From Clostridia bacterium (GTDB lineage Bacteria; Bacillota; Clostridia; Oscillospirales; Acutalibacteraceae), in the NCBI GenBank assembly GCA_017472575.1, contig JAFUPX010000017.1, positions 26,771 through 90,770 of the forward strand: a DNA stretch of 64,000 nt, given 5' to 3'. Both the position numbers and the translations under genes were made by a program. Position 1 is the first letter of the stretch, and each line of letters begins with the position of its first letter. Below, piece by piece: positions 37,432 through 47,032 of the stretch. The notes beneath the pieces were generated by a model. That model saw only the letters and a list, made by a program, of their open reading frames with translations, did no database searches and was not told where the DNA came from.

Positions 37432-37444
37432 TAATTAAATATAA

Positions 37445-40216
37445 CTAAAAATTATTTATCATTTCCTTCAACAAGGCTATTCCGGCAGGGTTATCGGTTA
37501 TTTTCATAGTGCAAACAGCAAGTTTGTCGTTTATTTTAAGCAAATAGCCCTGTTCCCTTGCATTAAATGTCTTTTTAGCAATACCTTTCTGTTCCTTTAT
37601 TGCGTTGGGATCCTGAACAATACTTTCAGCCTGAGCCTCAACCGGTATTTTCGAAACTGAGGACACTATTCTCTTTGGCTTACTGCCGAATTCCTCTTCG
37701 ATAATTTCAGGCTTCATTATTCTTGCAGATTGCATCAAATCATAGAAGTGCAAATCGCAATATCCCTCTTGCGGGAAGTTGCCCAAAAGCTTATCCTCAT
37801 TAACAAAGGTTACAAGATTTCCCTTATCCCAACCGGCGCGGAAGCTTGTAAAGAAGCGTCCTGTATCGCGTTCTCCAAGTTCGGGTACAATAGGCGGAAG
37901 CATCCACTCATCCGGCAAGGTTTCACCGTCAAGCAAAAGCACCTTGTTTCCGTTTGCTATGCACTCCTTTGTAACATTATCATAAGTATCCGAAATAATA
38001 AGAATATCATTAGTTAAAGCGGCGGTTTCCGCTAATTTCGGGTTTCTCCAGCTGCGGCAGCCGATTATTACCGAATCAACAGAAGAAAGTCTCTGAGCAT
38101 TGGGGAATACTCTCTTAATATTTCTGAAAAGTGAGAGATTTTCCATATGCAAATAAACTGTATTTCTCTCTGCGGAAGTGTCAAACGCCCATAATTCCCA
38201 GCTGTTTACAGCGTTATTAAGTCTTGCGTTAAGACAGAGCTTTTTACCTGAATATTCATCCGGAACACTGAATATAAAATTCATAACCTTATTTGTCTCG
38301 CCTATTTTAGCCTCTGCCTTTGCCTCAGCCGTTGCAATAATTTCAGCTCCGCAGGTAAGCTCAGCTTTGATTATTCCGCTTATATTCTCTGTACTGAAAT
38401 TTGAAACAGATAACTCTATTTCCTGCTTAACATTACAGGGGAAAGCTCTATGCTTAAAGCCTCTTTCCATAAGAAGCGCAACATCAGCGTTAACTCCTGT
38501 TTTAAACATTTCACTCTCGCCGTTTGTGTTGATGCCTAAATCGTCGCAAAGTCCCGCATTAGAATCATACTTACGGAAGAATGTCCATAAAGCGTAGCCG
38601 CTGCAATAAGGCTGCCGTCTCGCATCCTCAAGAATAATTTTTGTTAGGCTGTTTGCAGACCTTCTCGAATTCTTAATTAGTCTTTCCTCTAAATCTGTAA
38701 GCCCTGCTTCTTCAAGCCATATATAGCTCTGAGTTCCGTGGTCAGACCAAAGACCGTGTTTTATATTACAGTCCTTTTCCTCTTTTCTGGAGGGCCATAC
38801 TCCGAATTTTCCGTATTCGTGAATTATACAGGGCTTTCCGCCTGTTGTCCTGCTTAAATCACCCCACGGAATATCTGAAAGTCCGTCATACGCCCAAAGA
38901 AAATTATCGCTCCAAAGGTGGGGAGTTTCAAAATCATTCGGTATTTCGGGCAATTCACCCTGCATACCGAAAACGATAATGCCTAACTGATTATCAGTAT
39001 TCTCCTTAATAATCTTATAGCCCATTTTCGCCTTATTGCGCTCGATATAGCTATCAACCATAAGCTGTGAGCCCTCGTTGCCAAGGCAGTATACATAAAC
39101 ACTCGGGTGTTTTCTTGACTGCTTAACAAAATTTTCAAGCATTTCCATTCCCTTGTCCGCAGGGGTTGTTTTGTTAAAGTTTGAAACAAGCCCAAACTCA
39201 ACATCGAGCATAAGTCCCATTTCGTCTGCTATACACATTTCCTCTTCTGTAGGAACGTGCGTATGACAGCGGTAAAAATTAAAGCCGTATTGAAAGAGAG
39301 CATCATATCTTTTTCTGATAATATCGGAATCTGAGAGAGGAACAATAGTCGGAGAATAGTATTCCGAGCCTGCACCTGCAAAAAAGGTGGGGTTGCCGTC
39401 GGTTAAAATTCTGTCTCCCTCAATTGTAATCTCCCGCAAGCCTGTTTTAAATTCAATTGAACAAAGATTACGGTTATTATCAACACACTCTGCCTTAACC
39501 GCTACCAGTTGAGGGTCTCTGTATGACCAGCGCGGAAGCCCTGTTACATCTACAGAACATTCATACTCAATACTCTCCCCTGCTTTTACGCTTAAAGGAG
39601 CCTCAAATACTTTATCGGCAACTGTAACCTTTAAGGTACCGCTATAATCATCTGCGTTGTTAGAAACAGTTGCGCAGAATTTTGCAATGCCGTTTTTAAG
39701 CGAAATATACTCATTCTTAAAGGCTATAGCACCGGATATTTCAAGAAATGCTTCACTGTAGATACCCGTCCAGTTAATGCCTTTAAATCTCATACCTGTT
39801 ATAAGTGAGCTGTACTGCTCGCAAAGTGCGAGAGTTATACGGTTTTCACCCTCACAAACATATTCTGTTATATCAAGGAGAACTTCGTTAAGACCGTAAA
39901 TATGCTTAGAGGCATACCTTCCGTTTATCCAGATATGGCAGGAGGGTCCGACACCTCTTATATGCAGACGGCAGTGCTCCCTGTTTTTAAGCTCCGGTAT
40001 TTCAGTCACCTTTTCAATAAAATAGGTATTCTCATATCCGTTACGCAGATTATTATGTCTTGGGTATTTATCGTTAAGCTCATCAAGCTGCTGAATACAG
40101 CCCGGAACCTCAACCTTAATTTCTTTTACAATAGGCTTTGACGCCCAATTTTCTGCAAGTCCGTTTTCTTCAGGGTCGGTTCGGGCATCCCACACACCGT
40201 TTAATAAAATTTTCAT
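37445..40216 (-). CDS. Glycoside hydrolase family 2 protein
   Basis: A 923-residue glycosidase with the GH2 layout: N-terminal sugar-binding jelly roll (including HIWINGRYASKHIYG), immunoglobulin-like domain, and TIM barrel. The acid/base Glu is in YCLGNEGSQ (about residue 380) and the probable nucleophile Glu in IIHEYGKFG (about 466). A further 350 residues follow. There is no signal peptide, so the substrate is an imported oligosaccharide. The ATG overlaps the dehydrogenase stop (ATGA). Substrate specificity cannot be read; xylA and xylB upstream suggest a xylose- or arabinose-containing glycoside. Confidence 0.88.
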   Translation of the reverse strand: MKILLNGVWDARTDPEENGLAENWASKPIVKEIKVEVPGCIQQLDELNDKYPRHNNLRNGYENTYFIEKVTEIPELKNREHCRLHIRGVGPSCHIWINGRYASKHIYGLNEVLLDITEYVCEGENRITLALCEQYSSLITGMRFKGINWTGIYSEAFLEISGAIAFKNEYISLKNGIAKFCATVSNNADDYSGTLKVTVADKVFEAPLSVKAGESIEYECSVDVTGLPRWSYRDPQLVAVKAECVDNNRNLCSIEFKTGLREITIEGDRILTDGNPTFFAGAGSEYYSPTIVPLSDSDIIRKRYDALFQYGFNFYRCHTHVPTEEEMCIADEMGLMLDVEFGLVSNFNKTTPADKGMEMLENFVKQSRKHPSVYVYCLGNEGSQLMVDSYIERNKAKMGYKIIKENTDNQLGIIVFGMQGELPEIPNDFETPHLWSDNFLWAYDGLSDIPWGDLSRTTGGKPCIIHEYGKFGVWPSRKEEKDCNIKHGLWSDHGTQSYIWLEEAGLTDLEERLIKNSRRSANSLTKIILEDARRQPYCSGYALWTFFRKYDSNAGLCDDLGINTNGESEMFKTGVNADVALLMERGFKHRAFPCNVKQEIELSVSNFSTENISGIIKAELTCGAEIIATAEAKAEAKIGETNKVMNFIFSVPDEYSGKKLCLNARLNNAVNSWELWAFDTSAERNTVYLHMENLSLFRNIKRVFPNAQRLSSVDSVIIGCRSWRNPKLAETAALTNDILIISDTYDNVTKECIANGNKVLLLDGETLPDEWMLPPIVPELGERDTGRFFTSFRAGWDKGNLVTFVNEDKLLGNFPQEGYCDLHFYDLMQSARIMKPEIIEEEFGSKPKRIVSSVSKIPVEAQAESIVQDPNAIKEQKGIAKKTFNAREQGYLLKINDKLAVCTMKITDNPAGIALLKEMINNF

Positions 40217-41247
40217 TTCTTTCTCTCGCAATCTATAACAATATGAATTGTTCCCTCAGGGCTGTTATTTCGCAGAGCAAATGCCTTGTCAATTTCTTCA
40301 AGCGGAAAAACATCGGTTATCATTTCGGAGGTATTAACCATACCGTCCATCACCATCTGAACACCCTCTTGGAAGAAGCGACGCATATCAATATCGCGGC
40401 GCGGCTCTGTGAGATAGTACTCAAGGCGCTTTCTGTGAGCTTTAAAGAAATCTATCGGCTTGTTACAAACACCGATACAACCATACATAACTATCTTTCC
40501 GCACATTGCGGCGCAATCCATAGCGTCAATAACACCGTCTCCCTCTAAAAGACAGGGTATTACAACATCAAAGCCGTCGGGAAAATCCTTCGAGGCATAG
40601 TCCATTGTGTGAGCGTCCTTATCGGGTAACAGATATGTGTGTGTTGCACCGTATTTTTTGCCAAGCTCCAGTTTTCTTGGGCTTAAATCAGTTACCGCTA
40701 AATTCTTGGGACTGAACTGCGATACAACCTGAGTCATAATAAGTCCGCTTACTCCCTGACCCATAATAAGAACATTCTTAGTCTGGTCTATTTTTCCAAG
40801 CTCTGCCGCGTGGATAATACCCGGCAAAACCTCAATGGGGCTTATTTCAAGCATCGGGAAATCAGGAGGTAAAACCTTAACATTAAAGGGTTTGCAAACT
40901 ATGTATTCTGCAAAAGCTCCCCAAACATAACGGCAGGTTACCTTATCACCAACCTTAACACCTACAACCTTTTCTCCGACCATATCTATAATGCCCGAAA
41001 CCTCATGACCAAGGCGCGCAGGGGTTGAAATAAACTCAGGCGCACGGGTGCCGCGGTAAGCCTCCAAATCGGAGCCGCAAATGCCAACCCACTTAATTTT
41101 AACCCTTACCTCATTATCGGCAGGTACAGGTATTTTCGCATTGCGAACACTCATTTTAAAGGGTTCGTCAAGTACTGCTACTCTTTGTGTATCCTCACCC
41201 TCGTAATCAACCAGCTGTAAATCTGCCATTGACATTTTTGTTGCCAT
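40213..41247 (-). CDS. Medium-chain zinc-type alcohol/polyol dehydrogenase
   Basis: A 344-residue MDR-family oxidoreductase. The GroES-like domain has the catalytic-zinc cysteine in VGICGSDLEAYRG and the histidine in RLGHEVSG; the Rossmann domain has VLIMGQGVSGLIM. The four-cysteine structural zinc loop found in sorbitol dehydrogenases is absent. Its setting between xylB and a GH2 gene suggests oxidation of a sugar or sugar alcohol. The substrate is unassigned. Confidence 0.85.
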   Translation of the reverse strand: MATKMSMADLQLVDYEGEDTQRVAVLDEPFKMSVRNAKIPVPADNEVRVKIKWVGICGSDLEAYRGTRAPEFISTPARLGHEVSGIIDMVGEKVVGVKVGDKVTCRYVWGAFAEYIVCKPFNVKVLPPDFPMLEISPIEVLPGIIHAAELGKIDQTKNVLIMGQGVSGLIMTQVVSQFSPKNLAVTDLSPRKLELGKKYGATHTYLLPDKDAHTMDYASKDFPDGFDVVIPCLLEGDGVIDAMDCAAMCGKIVMYGCIGVCNKPIDFFKAHRKRLEYYLTEPRRDIDMRRFFQEGVQMVMDGMVNTSEMITDVFPLEEIDKAFALRNNSPEGTIHIVIDCERKK

Positions 41248-41249
41248 AT

Positions 41250-42779
41250 TTATTCCTCCAGTGCGGAAATTTCCGCAAAATCTTCTTTTAAATGCTTATA
41301 TAAATTTTTATACACACTGTAAACCTTATTGTATTTAACAGTGTTTTGAGAATTGCTTTCGCAAGTGGAATTAACCCTTATAACCTTTTCACATGCCATC
41401 TTTACGGACGGATAAATTCCAGCTCCCACCATTGCAAGAATGGCAACTCCGAGAGCAGGCCCCTCCTTTGAATCCACAGTTGAAACGCTCATTCCGTAAA
41501 CATCTGCAAGCATCTGCCTCCAAAGCGGACTTGTTCCTCCTCCGCCGCAGGCAAGCATTTTTTCGGGATTTACTCCCATTTCTTCAAGAACGCTAAGGCA
41601 ATCCTTTAAAGAGTATGTAACTCCCTCCATAACAGCTCTTATCATATCGTAGCGGTTATGAATAGCTGAAAGACCGATAAAAGCGCCTCTGGCTTTGGGA
41701 TCAAGGTGAGGAGTGCGTTCGCCCATTAAATACGGCATAAATAAGAGCTTTCGCGCGGATATACCTGATTTTTCAGCCATATCGTCCATTAGCTTATACG
41801 GATTTTCATTCTCCGCCTTTGCTTTTTCTATTATATCACAACAAAACTCTTCTTTAAACCATTTTAATGAAAGTCCCGCACCTTGAGTTACTCCCATTAC
41901 GTGCCATTCACCGGGCACAGCACAGCAAAAGGTGTGAACTCTGCCCTTTTTATCTATCGCCATATTTTTTGTGTGAGCGTAAACAACACCGGAGGTGCCT
42001 ATAGTTGTGAAGGCTTCACCGTCATTAACAGTACCTGTTCCTACTGCTGCGGCGGCATTATCTCCGGCTCCCCCTACAACCGGTGTTCCTGCTTTAAGAC
42101 CTGTAATTTTAGCAACATCATCGGTTATATATCCTGTGATTTCGGGGGATTCATATACCTTACCGAGCATTGACTTATCAATACTAAGCTTTTCCAGCAC
42201 CTCATCAGACCAACAGCGATTTTTAATATCCAAAAGCTGCATACCCGAAGCATCCGAAACCTCGGTGGCATACTCACCTGTGAGCATAAAGCGTACATAA
42301 TCCTTAGGCAGCAGAATATGGCGGCATTTCGCATAATTTTCAGGCTCATTTTTCTTAACCCACATAATTTTTGAGGCGGTAAAGCCCGTCAGTGCCGGAT
42401 TTGCCGTTATTTCAATCAGTCTTTCTCTGCCGATTATCCGCTCTATATCCTCACATTCGGCGGCGGTTCGCTGGTCGCACCAAATTATAGAATTGCGTAT
42501 AACTTTATTTTCTTCATCAAGCATAACAAGACCATGCATCTGTCCCGAAATACCGATACCGACAATCTCAGAGCTATCAACTCCGCTGTTATCAACAACG
42601 GCTTTCAGTGTTTTAACGGCGGCATTCCACCAATCCTCAGGATCTTGCTCCGCCCAGCCGTTTTGCGGCTGATACATTGGGTATTCCACTGTACTCGACG
42701 CAATAGTTTTGCCCAATTCATCAAATAAAACAGTTTTAGTTCCCGAAGTGCCAAGGTCTATTCCTATAACATATTTCAT
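41250..42779 (-). CDS. xylB: Xylulokinase
   Basis: Phosphorylates D-xylulose to D-xylulose-5-phosphate. This FGGY-family kinase of 509 residues shows the phosphate-1 motif GIDLGTSGTKTVLFD at the N terminus, GISGQMHGLV, NSIIWCDQRT and GACGGGGTSP-like ACGGGGTSPLW. The start is the ATG at 42779 with AAAAGGTG eight bases upstream; a GTG three codons earlier overlaps that site. It is 12 bp downstream of xylA, as in canonical xyl operons. Confidence 0.94.
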   Translation of the reverse strand: MKYVIGIDLGTSGTKTVLFDELGKTIASSTVEYPMYQPQNGWAEQDPEDWWNAAVKTLKAVVDNSGVDSSEIVGIGISGQMHGLVMLDEENKVIRNSIIWCDQRTAAECEDIERIIGRERLIEITANPALTGFTASKIMWVKKNEPENYAKCRHILLPKDYVRFMLTGEYATEVSDASGMQLLDIKNRCWSDEVLEKLSIDKSMLGKVYESPEITGYITDDVAKITGLKAGTPVVGGAGDNAAAAVGTGTVNDGEAFTTIGTSGVVYAHTKNMAIDKKGRVHTFCCAVPGEWHVMGVTQGAGLSLKWFKEEFCCDIIEKAKAENENPYKLMDDMAEKSGISARKLLFMPYLMGERTPHLDPKARGAFIGLSAIHNRYDMIRAVMEGVTYSLKDCLSVLEEMGVNPEKMLACGGGGTSPLWRQMLADVYGMSVSTVDSKEGPALGVAILAMVGAGIYPSVKMACEKVIRVNSTCESNSQNTVKYNKVYSVYKNLYKHLKEDFAEISALEE

Positions 42780-42791
42780 GGCTTTCACCTT

Positions 42792-44102
42792 TTAAAACAT
42801 TATCTGGTTAATAACATTTTCAAGATATTCCTGCTTACCGCTGATGTTGGTTGTTACATCACCGATATTAAGCACATAAGCCTCTAATTCAGCCATTGTT
42901 GCAGTACCGTTAATAATTTTCTTGCCGATACCCGAATTATAGCTTGCATATCTTTCGGCAACAAATTTATCAATTCTGCCGTCAGCAATTATCTTGTCTG
43001 CTATGCGAAGTCCCAAAGCAAATGCGTCCATACCTGCAATATAAGCTAAGAAAATATCCTCAGGAGTATTGGAGCCGCGGCGGGTCTTTGCATCAAAGTT
43101 AAGACCGCCCTTGGTAAATCCGCCTGCCTTTAACACCTCATACATACAAAGCGCTGTTTCATATACGTTTGTGGGGAATTGGTCGGTATCCCATCCTAAG
43201 AGCATATCACCCTGATTTGCGTCAATCGAGCCGAAAACTCCGTTATCTCGGGCAACGCGCAATTCGTGCTGGAAGGTATGAGCGGCAAGTGTTGCGTGGT
43301 TTGCCTCAATATTCATCTTGAAATCCTTATCAAGACCGTACTTTCTAAGAAAAGCCAAAACAGTTGCTGTGTCAAAATCATATTGATGCTTTGTTGGCTC
43401 CTTTGGCTTAGGCTCAATATAAAAATCCCCCTTAAAGCCGATAGAACGGGCATAGTCAACCGTCATACGCATAAGTCGAGCCATATTATCCTGTTCTAAA
43501 GCCATATTTGTATTGAGAAGAGTTTCATAGCCCTCTCTGCCGCCCCAGAAAACATAACCGTCTCCGCCGAGTCTGGTTGTTATCTCAACAGCCTTTTTAA
43601 TCTGCGCCGCCGCAAAGGCAAATACGTCCGCATTCGGAGCTGTTCCTGCGCCGTGCATATATCTCTTGTTGCCGAAGCAGTTAGCAGTACCCCATAAAAG
43701 CTTTTTACCGCTGCTCTTCATTGAGCTTTCTAAGATATCGGTTATAACATCAAGTCTTGCGTTCGTTTCCTTAAGGGTATCAGCCTCGGGAGCGATGTCG
43801 CGGTCGTGGAAGCAGTAATAATCAATATCAAGCTTATCCATAAGCTCAAAGGCGGCATAAGCCTTGTTTTTAGCTATATCCATAGCATCGGCTGCACCGT
43901 AATTTTTGGTTATGGTTCCAACACCGAACATATCTGTACCCTCTGCGCACATTGTATGCCAATAGGACATAGCAAATTTAAGCTGTTCACGCATTGTTTT
44001 TCCGGCAACTATCTCCTCGGGATTGTAAAACTTAAAGGAAAGCGGATTATCGCTCTGTTTCCCCTCATATTTGATTTTTCCTATGTTAGCAAAATATTCC
44101 AT
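42792..44102 (-). CDS. xylA: Xylose isomerase
   Basis: Interconverts D-xylose and D-xylulose. The 436 residues include the family signatures FHDRDIAPE (catalytic His), [15 protein letters not shown] and [18 protein letters not shown] (metal ligands). The length and sequence are of the group II (clostridial) type. The ribosome site is GGAGG. It is the first gene of the operon and is divergent from an AraC regulator, with a 109-bp gap between them. Confidence 0.97.
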   Translation of the reverse strand: MEYFANIGKIKYEGKQSDNPLSFKFYNPEEIVAGKTMREQLKFAMSYWHTMCAEGTDMFGVGTITKNYGAADAMDIAKNKAYAAFELMDKLDIDYYCFHDRDIAPEADTLKETNARLDVITDILESSMKSSGKKLLWGTANCFGNKRYMHGAGTAPNADVFAFAAAQIKKAVEITTRLGGDGYVFWGGREGYETLLNTNMALEQDNMARLMRMTVDYARSIGFKGDFYIEPKPKEPTKHQYDFDTATVLAFLRKYGLDKDFKMNIEANHATLAAHTFQHELRVARDNGVFGSIDANQGDMLLGWDTDQFPTNVYETALCMYEVLKAGGFTKGGLNFDAKTRRGSNTPEDIFLAYIAGMDAFALGLRIADKIIADGRIDKFVAERYASYNSGIGKKIINGTATMAELEAYVLNIGDVTTNISGKQEYLENVINQIMF

Positions 44103-44143
44103 AACACAGTACCTCCATTTTATTTATATTTTAATTATAAAGG

Positions 44144-44172
44144 TTGACTTATAATATTTCTCGACATATAAT
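44144..44172 (+). promoter_or_regulatory. Promoter of the AraC-type regulator, overlapping the xylA control region
   Basis: TTGACT (44144-44149), a 17-bp spacer and TATAAT (44167-44172) point toward the regulator. The opposite strand has TATAAT for xylA but a poor -35, consistent with a need for activation. Confidence 0.75.
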
Positions 44173-44211
44173 AAGTAAAAACAGACAATTCTTGCAAAGG
44201 AGGCTTGTATT

Positions 44212-45006
44212 TTGATACCTTTCTTTGAACATAAGACATCTATTTTGCAGTCTCGCAGGGTTGTGGAAGCCTTTAACTTTCCGCTTCATATGCATATAAC
44301 ACCTGAGCTTCTTTACATAACCGAGGGCGAGCTTGTTATAAATTATCCCGATCGGGAATTTACTCTCGGAAGCGGTGATTTTGCAATAATCTTTCCTTAT
44401 ACTATTCATGGCTACACAACCCTTTCCGAAAAAACGGATTACACCCTTGCTATCGGCAGAATTGATTTATGCGGTGATTTTGAAGAAACACTTTTTAATT
44501 CTCATCCTTCAAGTCCTGTTATTAGAGCTAATGAGCTGCCGGATGATATACCGAAGCTTATGTACGAGCTGGCAAGCCTTAACAACGAAAATAAAAAGAC
44601 TATGCTTATAAAATCGGTACTTGGTTTAATTTTTGCCAGAACCTTACCCCTGCTTAATTTAAATCCGAATACCGCAAAGTTTAAGACTGATTTAACTGTA
44701 CGGGCAGTAACCTATGTTTCAGAGCATTTTAAAGAGGATATTTCTCTCGATACAGCCGCTGATGCTTTAGGTATAAGCAGATATGATGTATCCCGCCTCT
44801 TTTCATCAAGCGTTAAGGTAAGCTTCGTTAAATATGTAAATTTTATGCGTATAGACTATTCAAAAGGACTTCTTGAAACAACAGATAAAAGTATTCTTGA
44901 GATTTCTCTCGAATCAGGATACGAAACTCTTAGAACCTTTAACCGCGTATTTAAGGAAAGTACGGGGCTTACTCCTTTAAAATACAGAAGCCAAAAAAAT
45001 TACTGA
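44212..45006 (+). CDS. AraC family transcriptional regulator (xyl operon)
   Basis: A 264-residue regulator with an N-terminal cupin-like sugar-sensing domain (FNFPLHMHITPELLYITEGE) and a C-terminal double helix-turn-helix (SLDTAADALGISRYDVSRLF and SILEISLESGYETLRTFNRV, then STGLTPLKYR). The start is TTG at 44212, with AAAGGAGG seven bases upstream. Its divergent position makes it the likely activator of xylA-xylB-dehydrogenase-GH2. The inducer is unknown. Confidence 0.9.
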   Translation: MIPFFEHKTSILQSRRVVEAFNFPLHMHITPELLYITEGELVINYPDREFTLGSGDFAIIFPYTIHGYTTLSEKTDYTLAIGRIDLCGDFEETLFNSHPSSPVIRANELPDDIPKLMYELASLNNENKKTMLIKSVLGLIFARTLPLLNLNPNTAKFKTDLTVRAVTYVSEHFKEDISLDTAADALGISRYDVSRLFSSSVKVSFVKYVNFMRIDYSKGLLETTDKSILEISLESGYETLRTFNRVFKESTGLTPLKYRSQKNY

Positions 45007-45033
45007 CGCAGAAGCTAACTGCGTCAGTTTTTT
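45003..45033 (+). terminator. Terminator of the AraC regulator gene
   Basis: CTGACGCAG/CTGCGTCAG 9-bp perfect stem with a seven-base loop, followed by six T residues. The left arm overlaps the stop codon. Confidence 0.93.
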
Positions 45034-45429
45034 AAATCCTAAATATCTGCTGTTTCTTTATCATTTGCTTAGCAAGAAGCATTTTGTGCTCATTATCATA
45101 TTCGGTTACGGTTTTTCTATATTACTGTTTATATACTTTATTATATTTACTATATACTCGTTATTGGTTTGAAATCGGAAATATCGAGTATTTCATACAG
45201 AATATAATTTAAAATATTACAGCTCTTTTCTTCAGAACGATAATGGGATTACAGTAAAACAAAATTTTTTCAACGATATACTTTGTAACTGCGCCCAATA
45301 TAAAATAATACAAAAATTGTTTTTTAAATTAAAAAAATTAATTGACATAGTAGCCTTTTAATATTATTATAAAAGCATAATAAATAATTTGTCAATGCTA
45401 AAATAGCACAATAACAGGAGTGGCAAAAA
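45034..45429. other. AT-rich intergenic region with a promoter near its right end
   Basis: No complete gene is seen. A plus-strand promoter TTGACA (45342-45347), 17-bp spacer, TATTAT (45365-45370) drives the short frame at 45430 and the YitT gene. On the minus strand a stretch ending at 45032 reads VTEYDNEHKMLLAKQMIKKQ and stops; only about 30 codons are open, so it may be the tail of a lost gene. Confidence 0.5.
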
Positions 45430-45576
45430 ATGAAAATATTATTGTTGGGAGATGTACGTCCCACAGCCGTTACAGCGCCCTCAAAAAGCGCATCAATTTC
45501 AAACAAACTCGGTGTTAACTGCTGCGGACTAAGCAACAATCATATTTTTGATTATGGTTGCGATCTAAACAGGTGA
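45430..45576 (+). pseudogene. Shrunken CapA-family remnant coupled to the YitT gene
   Basis: A 48-residue frame with its own GGAGTGG ribosome site. It begins MKILLLGDVRPTAVTAPSKS and then jumps to VNCCGLSNNHIFDYG. These are the first (GDV) and second (NNHxxDYG) metal motifs of CapA-like metallophosphatases, normally about 60 residues apart. The C-terminal two thirds is missing. Its last codons form the AGGTG ribosome site of the next gene, so it may persist as a translated leader peptide. Confidence 0.65.
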
Positions 45577-45581
45577 AAAAA

Positions 45582-46475
45582 ATGAAACAAAAAACAGCTA
45601 ACCTTTTTACATATCTATGCATTATATTTACTGCAATATTGCTTGCATTTAACTACCAGCTTTTCATTGTTAAAAACAATTTCGCACCTGCAGGAATAAA
45701 CGGAATTGCTACAATGATACAGTATAAAACGGGCTTTAGCCTCGGTTATATGACATTGCTTATAAACCTACCGCTTTGTATTTTAGCTTATTTTTTTATT
45801 AACAAAAGCTTCGCAAAACGCTCGCTTTGTTTTTGTCTTGTATACTCATTTGCTTTTCTTTGTCTTCAAAAACAAGGCTTAGAAACCTTTCAGTATGACG
45901 CGAAAGGTCACGACACCGTATTTCCGGTAATTTTAAGCGGAGTTATAAGCGGTATTGTGTACGGAATGTGTTTTCGGGCAAATGCATCAACAGGAGGAAC
46001 CGATATCCTCTCAAAATACATAAGCCGAAAAAAACCCGAGCTTAACTTCTTTTGGGTAACCTTTTCACTGAATGCTGTCGTTGCAGCAGTCTCTTTCTTT
46101 GTATATGCAGAAAGAGATACCTCGCAAAACCTTATATTTGATTACAGACCTGTATGCCTTTGTATTTTATACTGCTTTATTTCAAGCTTTATGGGGAATT
46201 ATATCATTAAAGGCACTAAAACCGCTTGTAAATTCACGGTAATTACAACCCACCCCGAAGAAATAACAAATGATATTTTAAACACCTTAAAGCACAGCTC
46301 CACACAAATTTCGGCATTAGGCTCCTTCAGTAAGGATGAAAAAACCGTACTAATTTGTGTAATCAACAAGCATCAAATCATTGACTTTAAAAACATTCTT
46401 AAAGAATATGATAACACCTTTTCCTTTGAAGAAACTGTAAATGAAACTTACGGAAATTTCAGACAGATAAAATAA
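45582..46475 (+). CDS. YitT family membrane protein
   Basis: A 297-residue protein with five or six N-terminal membrane helices (including FLVKNNFAPAGINGIA-like IVKNNFAPAGINGIATMIQY and ASTGGTDILSKYIS) and a C-terminal DUF2179 cytosolic domain near residues 215-290. Function is unknown; members sit in many Firmicutes in several copies. The start is the ATG at 45582 behind AGGTG; an in-frame extension overlaps the remnant upstream. Confidence 0.87.
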   Translation: MKQKTANLFTYLCIIFTAILLAFNYQLFIVKNNFAPAGINGIATMIQYKTGFSLGYMTLLINLPLCILAYFFINKSFAKRSLCFCLVYSFAFLCLQKQGLETFQYDAKGHDTVFPVILSGVISGIVYGMCFRANASTGGTDILSKYISRKKPELNFFWVTFSLNAVVAAVSFFVYAERDTSQNLIFDYRPVCLCILYCFISSFMGNYIIKGTKTACKFTVITTHPEEITNDILNTLKHSSTQISALGSFSKDEKTVLICVINKHQIIDFKNILKEYDNTFSFEETVNETYGNFRQIK

Positions 46476-46479
46476 TAAT

Positions 46480-46508
46480 TTGACATAAGAGCCTTAACGC
46501 TTTATAAT
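46480..46508 (+). promoter_or_regulatory. Perfect consensus promoter of the DUF6472 gene
   Basis: TTGACA (46480-46485), 17-bp spacer, TATAAT (46503-46508), with the ribosome site seven bases after the -10. Confidence 0.85.
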
Positions 46509-46526
46509 TTATCCGAGGTGTTAAAT

Positions 46527-46703
46527 ATGGCTTCTAACTGCGAATACTGCTCTCACTATGTATATGACGAGGATTACGACGGTTATATTTGTCTTGTAGA
46601 TATGGACGAGGACGATTATATTAGATTTATCTCCCGAGGAGATAAGGACTGCCCCTTCTTCAGAGCCGATGACGAATACAAAATAGTCCGTCGACAAAAT
46701 TAA
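46527..46703 (+). CDS. Small cysteine-containing DUF6472-type protein
   Basis: A 58-residue acidic protein, MASNCEYCSHYVYDEDYDGY onward, with cysteines at CEYC, a mid C and CPFF. It matches the pattern of the clostridial DUF6472 family. Four cysteines suggest a metal-binding knuckle; the role is unknown. The ATG at 46527 is preferred over GTG at 46518 because that GTG is part of the GAGGTG ribosome site. Confidence 0.78.
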   Translation: MASNCEYCSHYVYDEDYDGYICLVDMDEDDYIRFISRGDKDCPFFRADDEYKIVRRQN

Positions 46704-46727
46704 TGTAAATATATATTTAAAAAACAA

Positions 46728-46768
46728 AACAAGAGGTAGATTACTTATTGTAATCCGCCTCTTGTTAT
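46728..46768. terminator. Bidirectional terminator between DUF6472 and ferredoxin genes
   Basis: AACAAGAGG pairs with CCTCTTGTT and an inner GATTAC/GTAATC stem extends the hairpin. It lies between two convergent genes. Confidence 0.85.
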
Positions 46769-46782
46769 GTATTTTGTGTAAA

Positions 46783-46953
46783 TTAGTCCTCAGAGATAGC
46801 CTCTACGGGGCAACCTGCAGCACAAGCACCGCAATCGCAGCACTTATCGGGGTCGATCACGTATTGCTCAGCACCTTCGGATATAGCCTCACAGGGGCAG
46901 CCGGCAGCACAAGCACCACAGCTGATGCAAGCATCGGAAATTTTATAAGCCAT
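46783..46953 (-). CDS. 2[4Fe-4S] ferredoxin
   Basis: A 56-residue clostridial-type ferredoxin with two classical cluster motifs, CISCGACAAGCPCEA and CCDCGACAAGCPVEA, arising from an internal duplication. It is a low-potential electron carrier in anaerobic metabolism. The start is the ATG at 46953, eight bases after GGAGGTG; an upstream extension of 20 codons in frame lacks conserved sequence. Confidence 0.96.
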   Translation of the reverse strand: MAYKISDACISCGACAAGCPCEAISEGAEQYVIDPDKCCDCGACAAGCPVEAISED

Positions 46954-47032
46954 TAAGAACACCTCCAAACATTCTTCTTTTATTATTGTAACAACTCGAA
47001 CGCAAAAAAGCAAGAAAAATATTATATTTTAT

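Noticed and set aside
45034-45125. Minus-strand frame reading VTEYDNEHKMLLAKQMIKKQ
   Set aside because: Only about 30 codons are open, with no start and no recognised family; reported only as a possible gene tail in the intergenic description.
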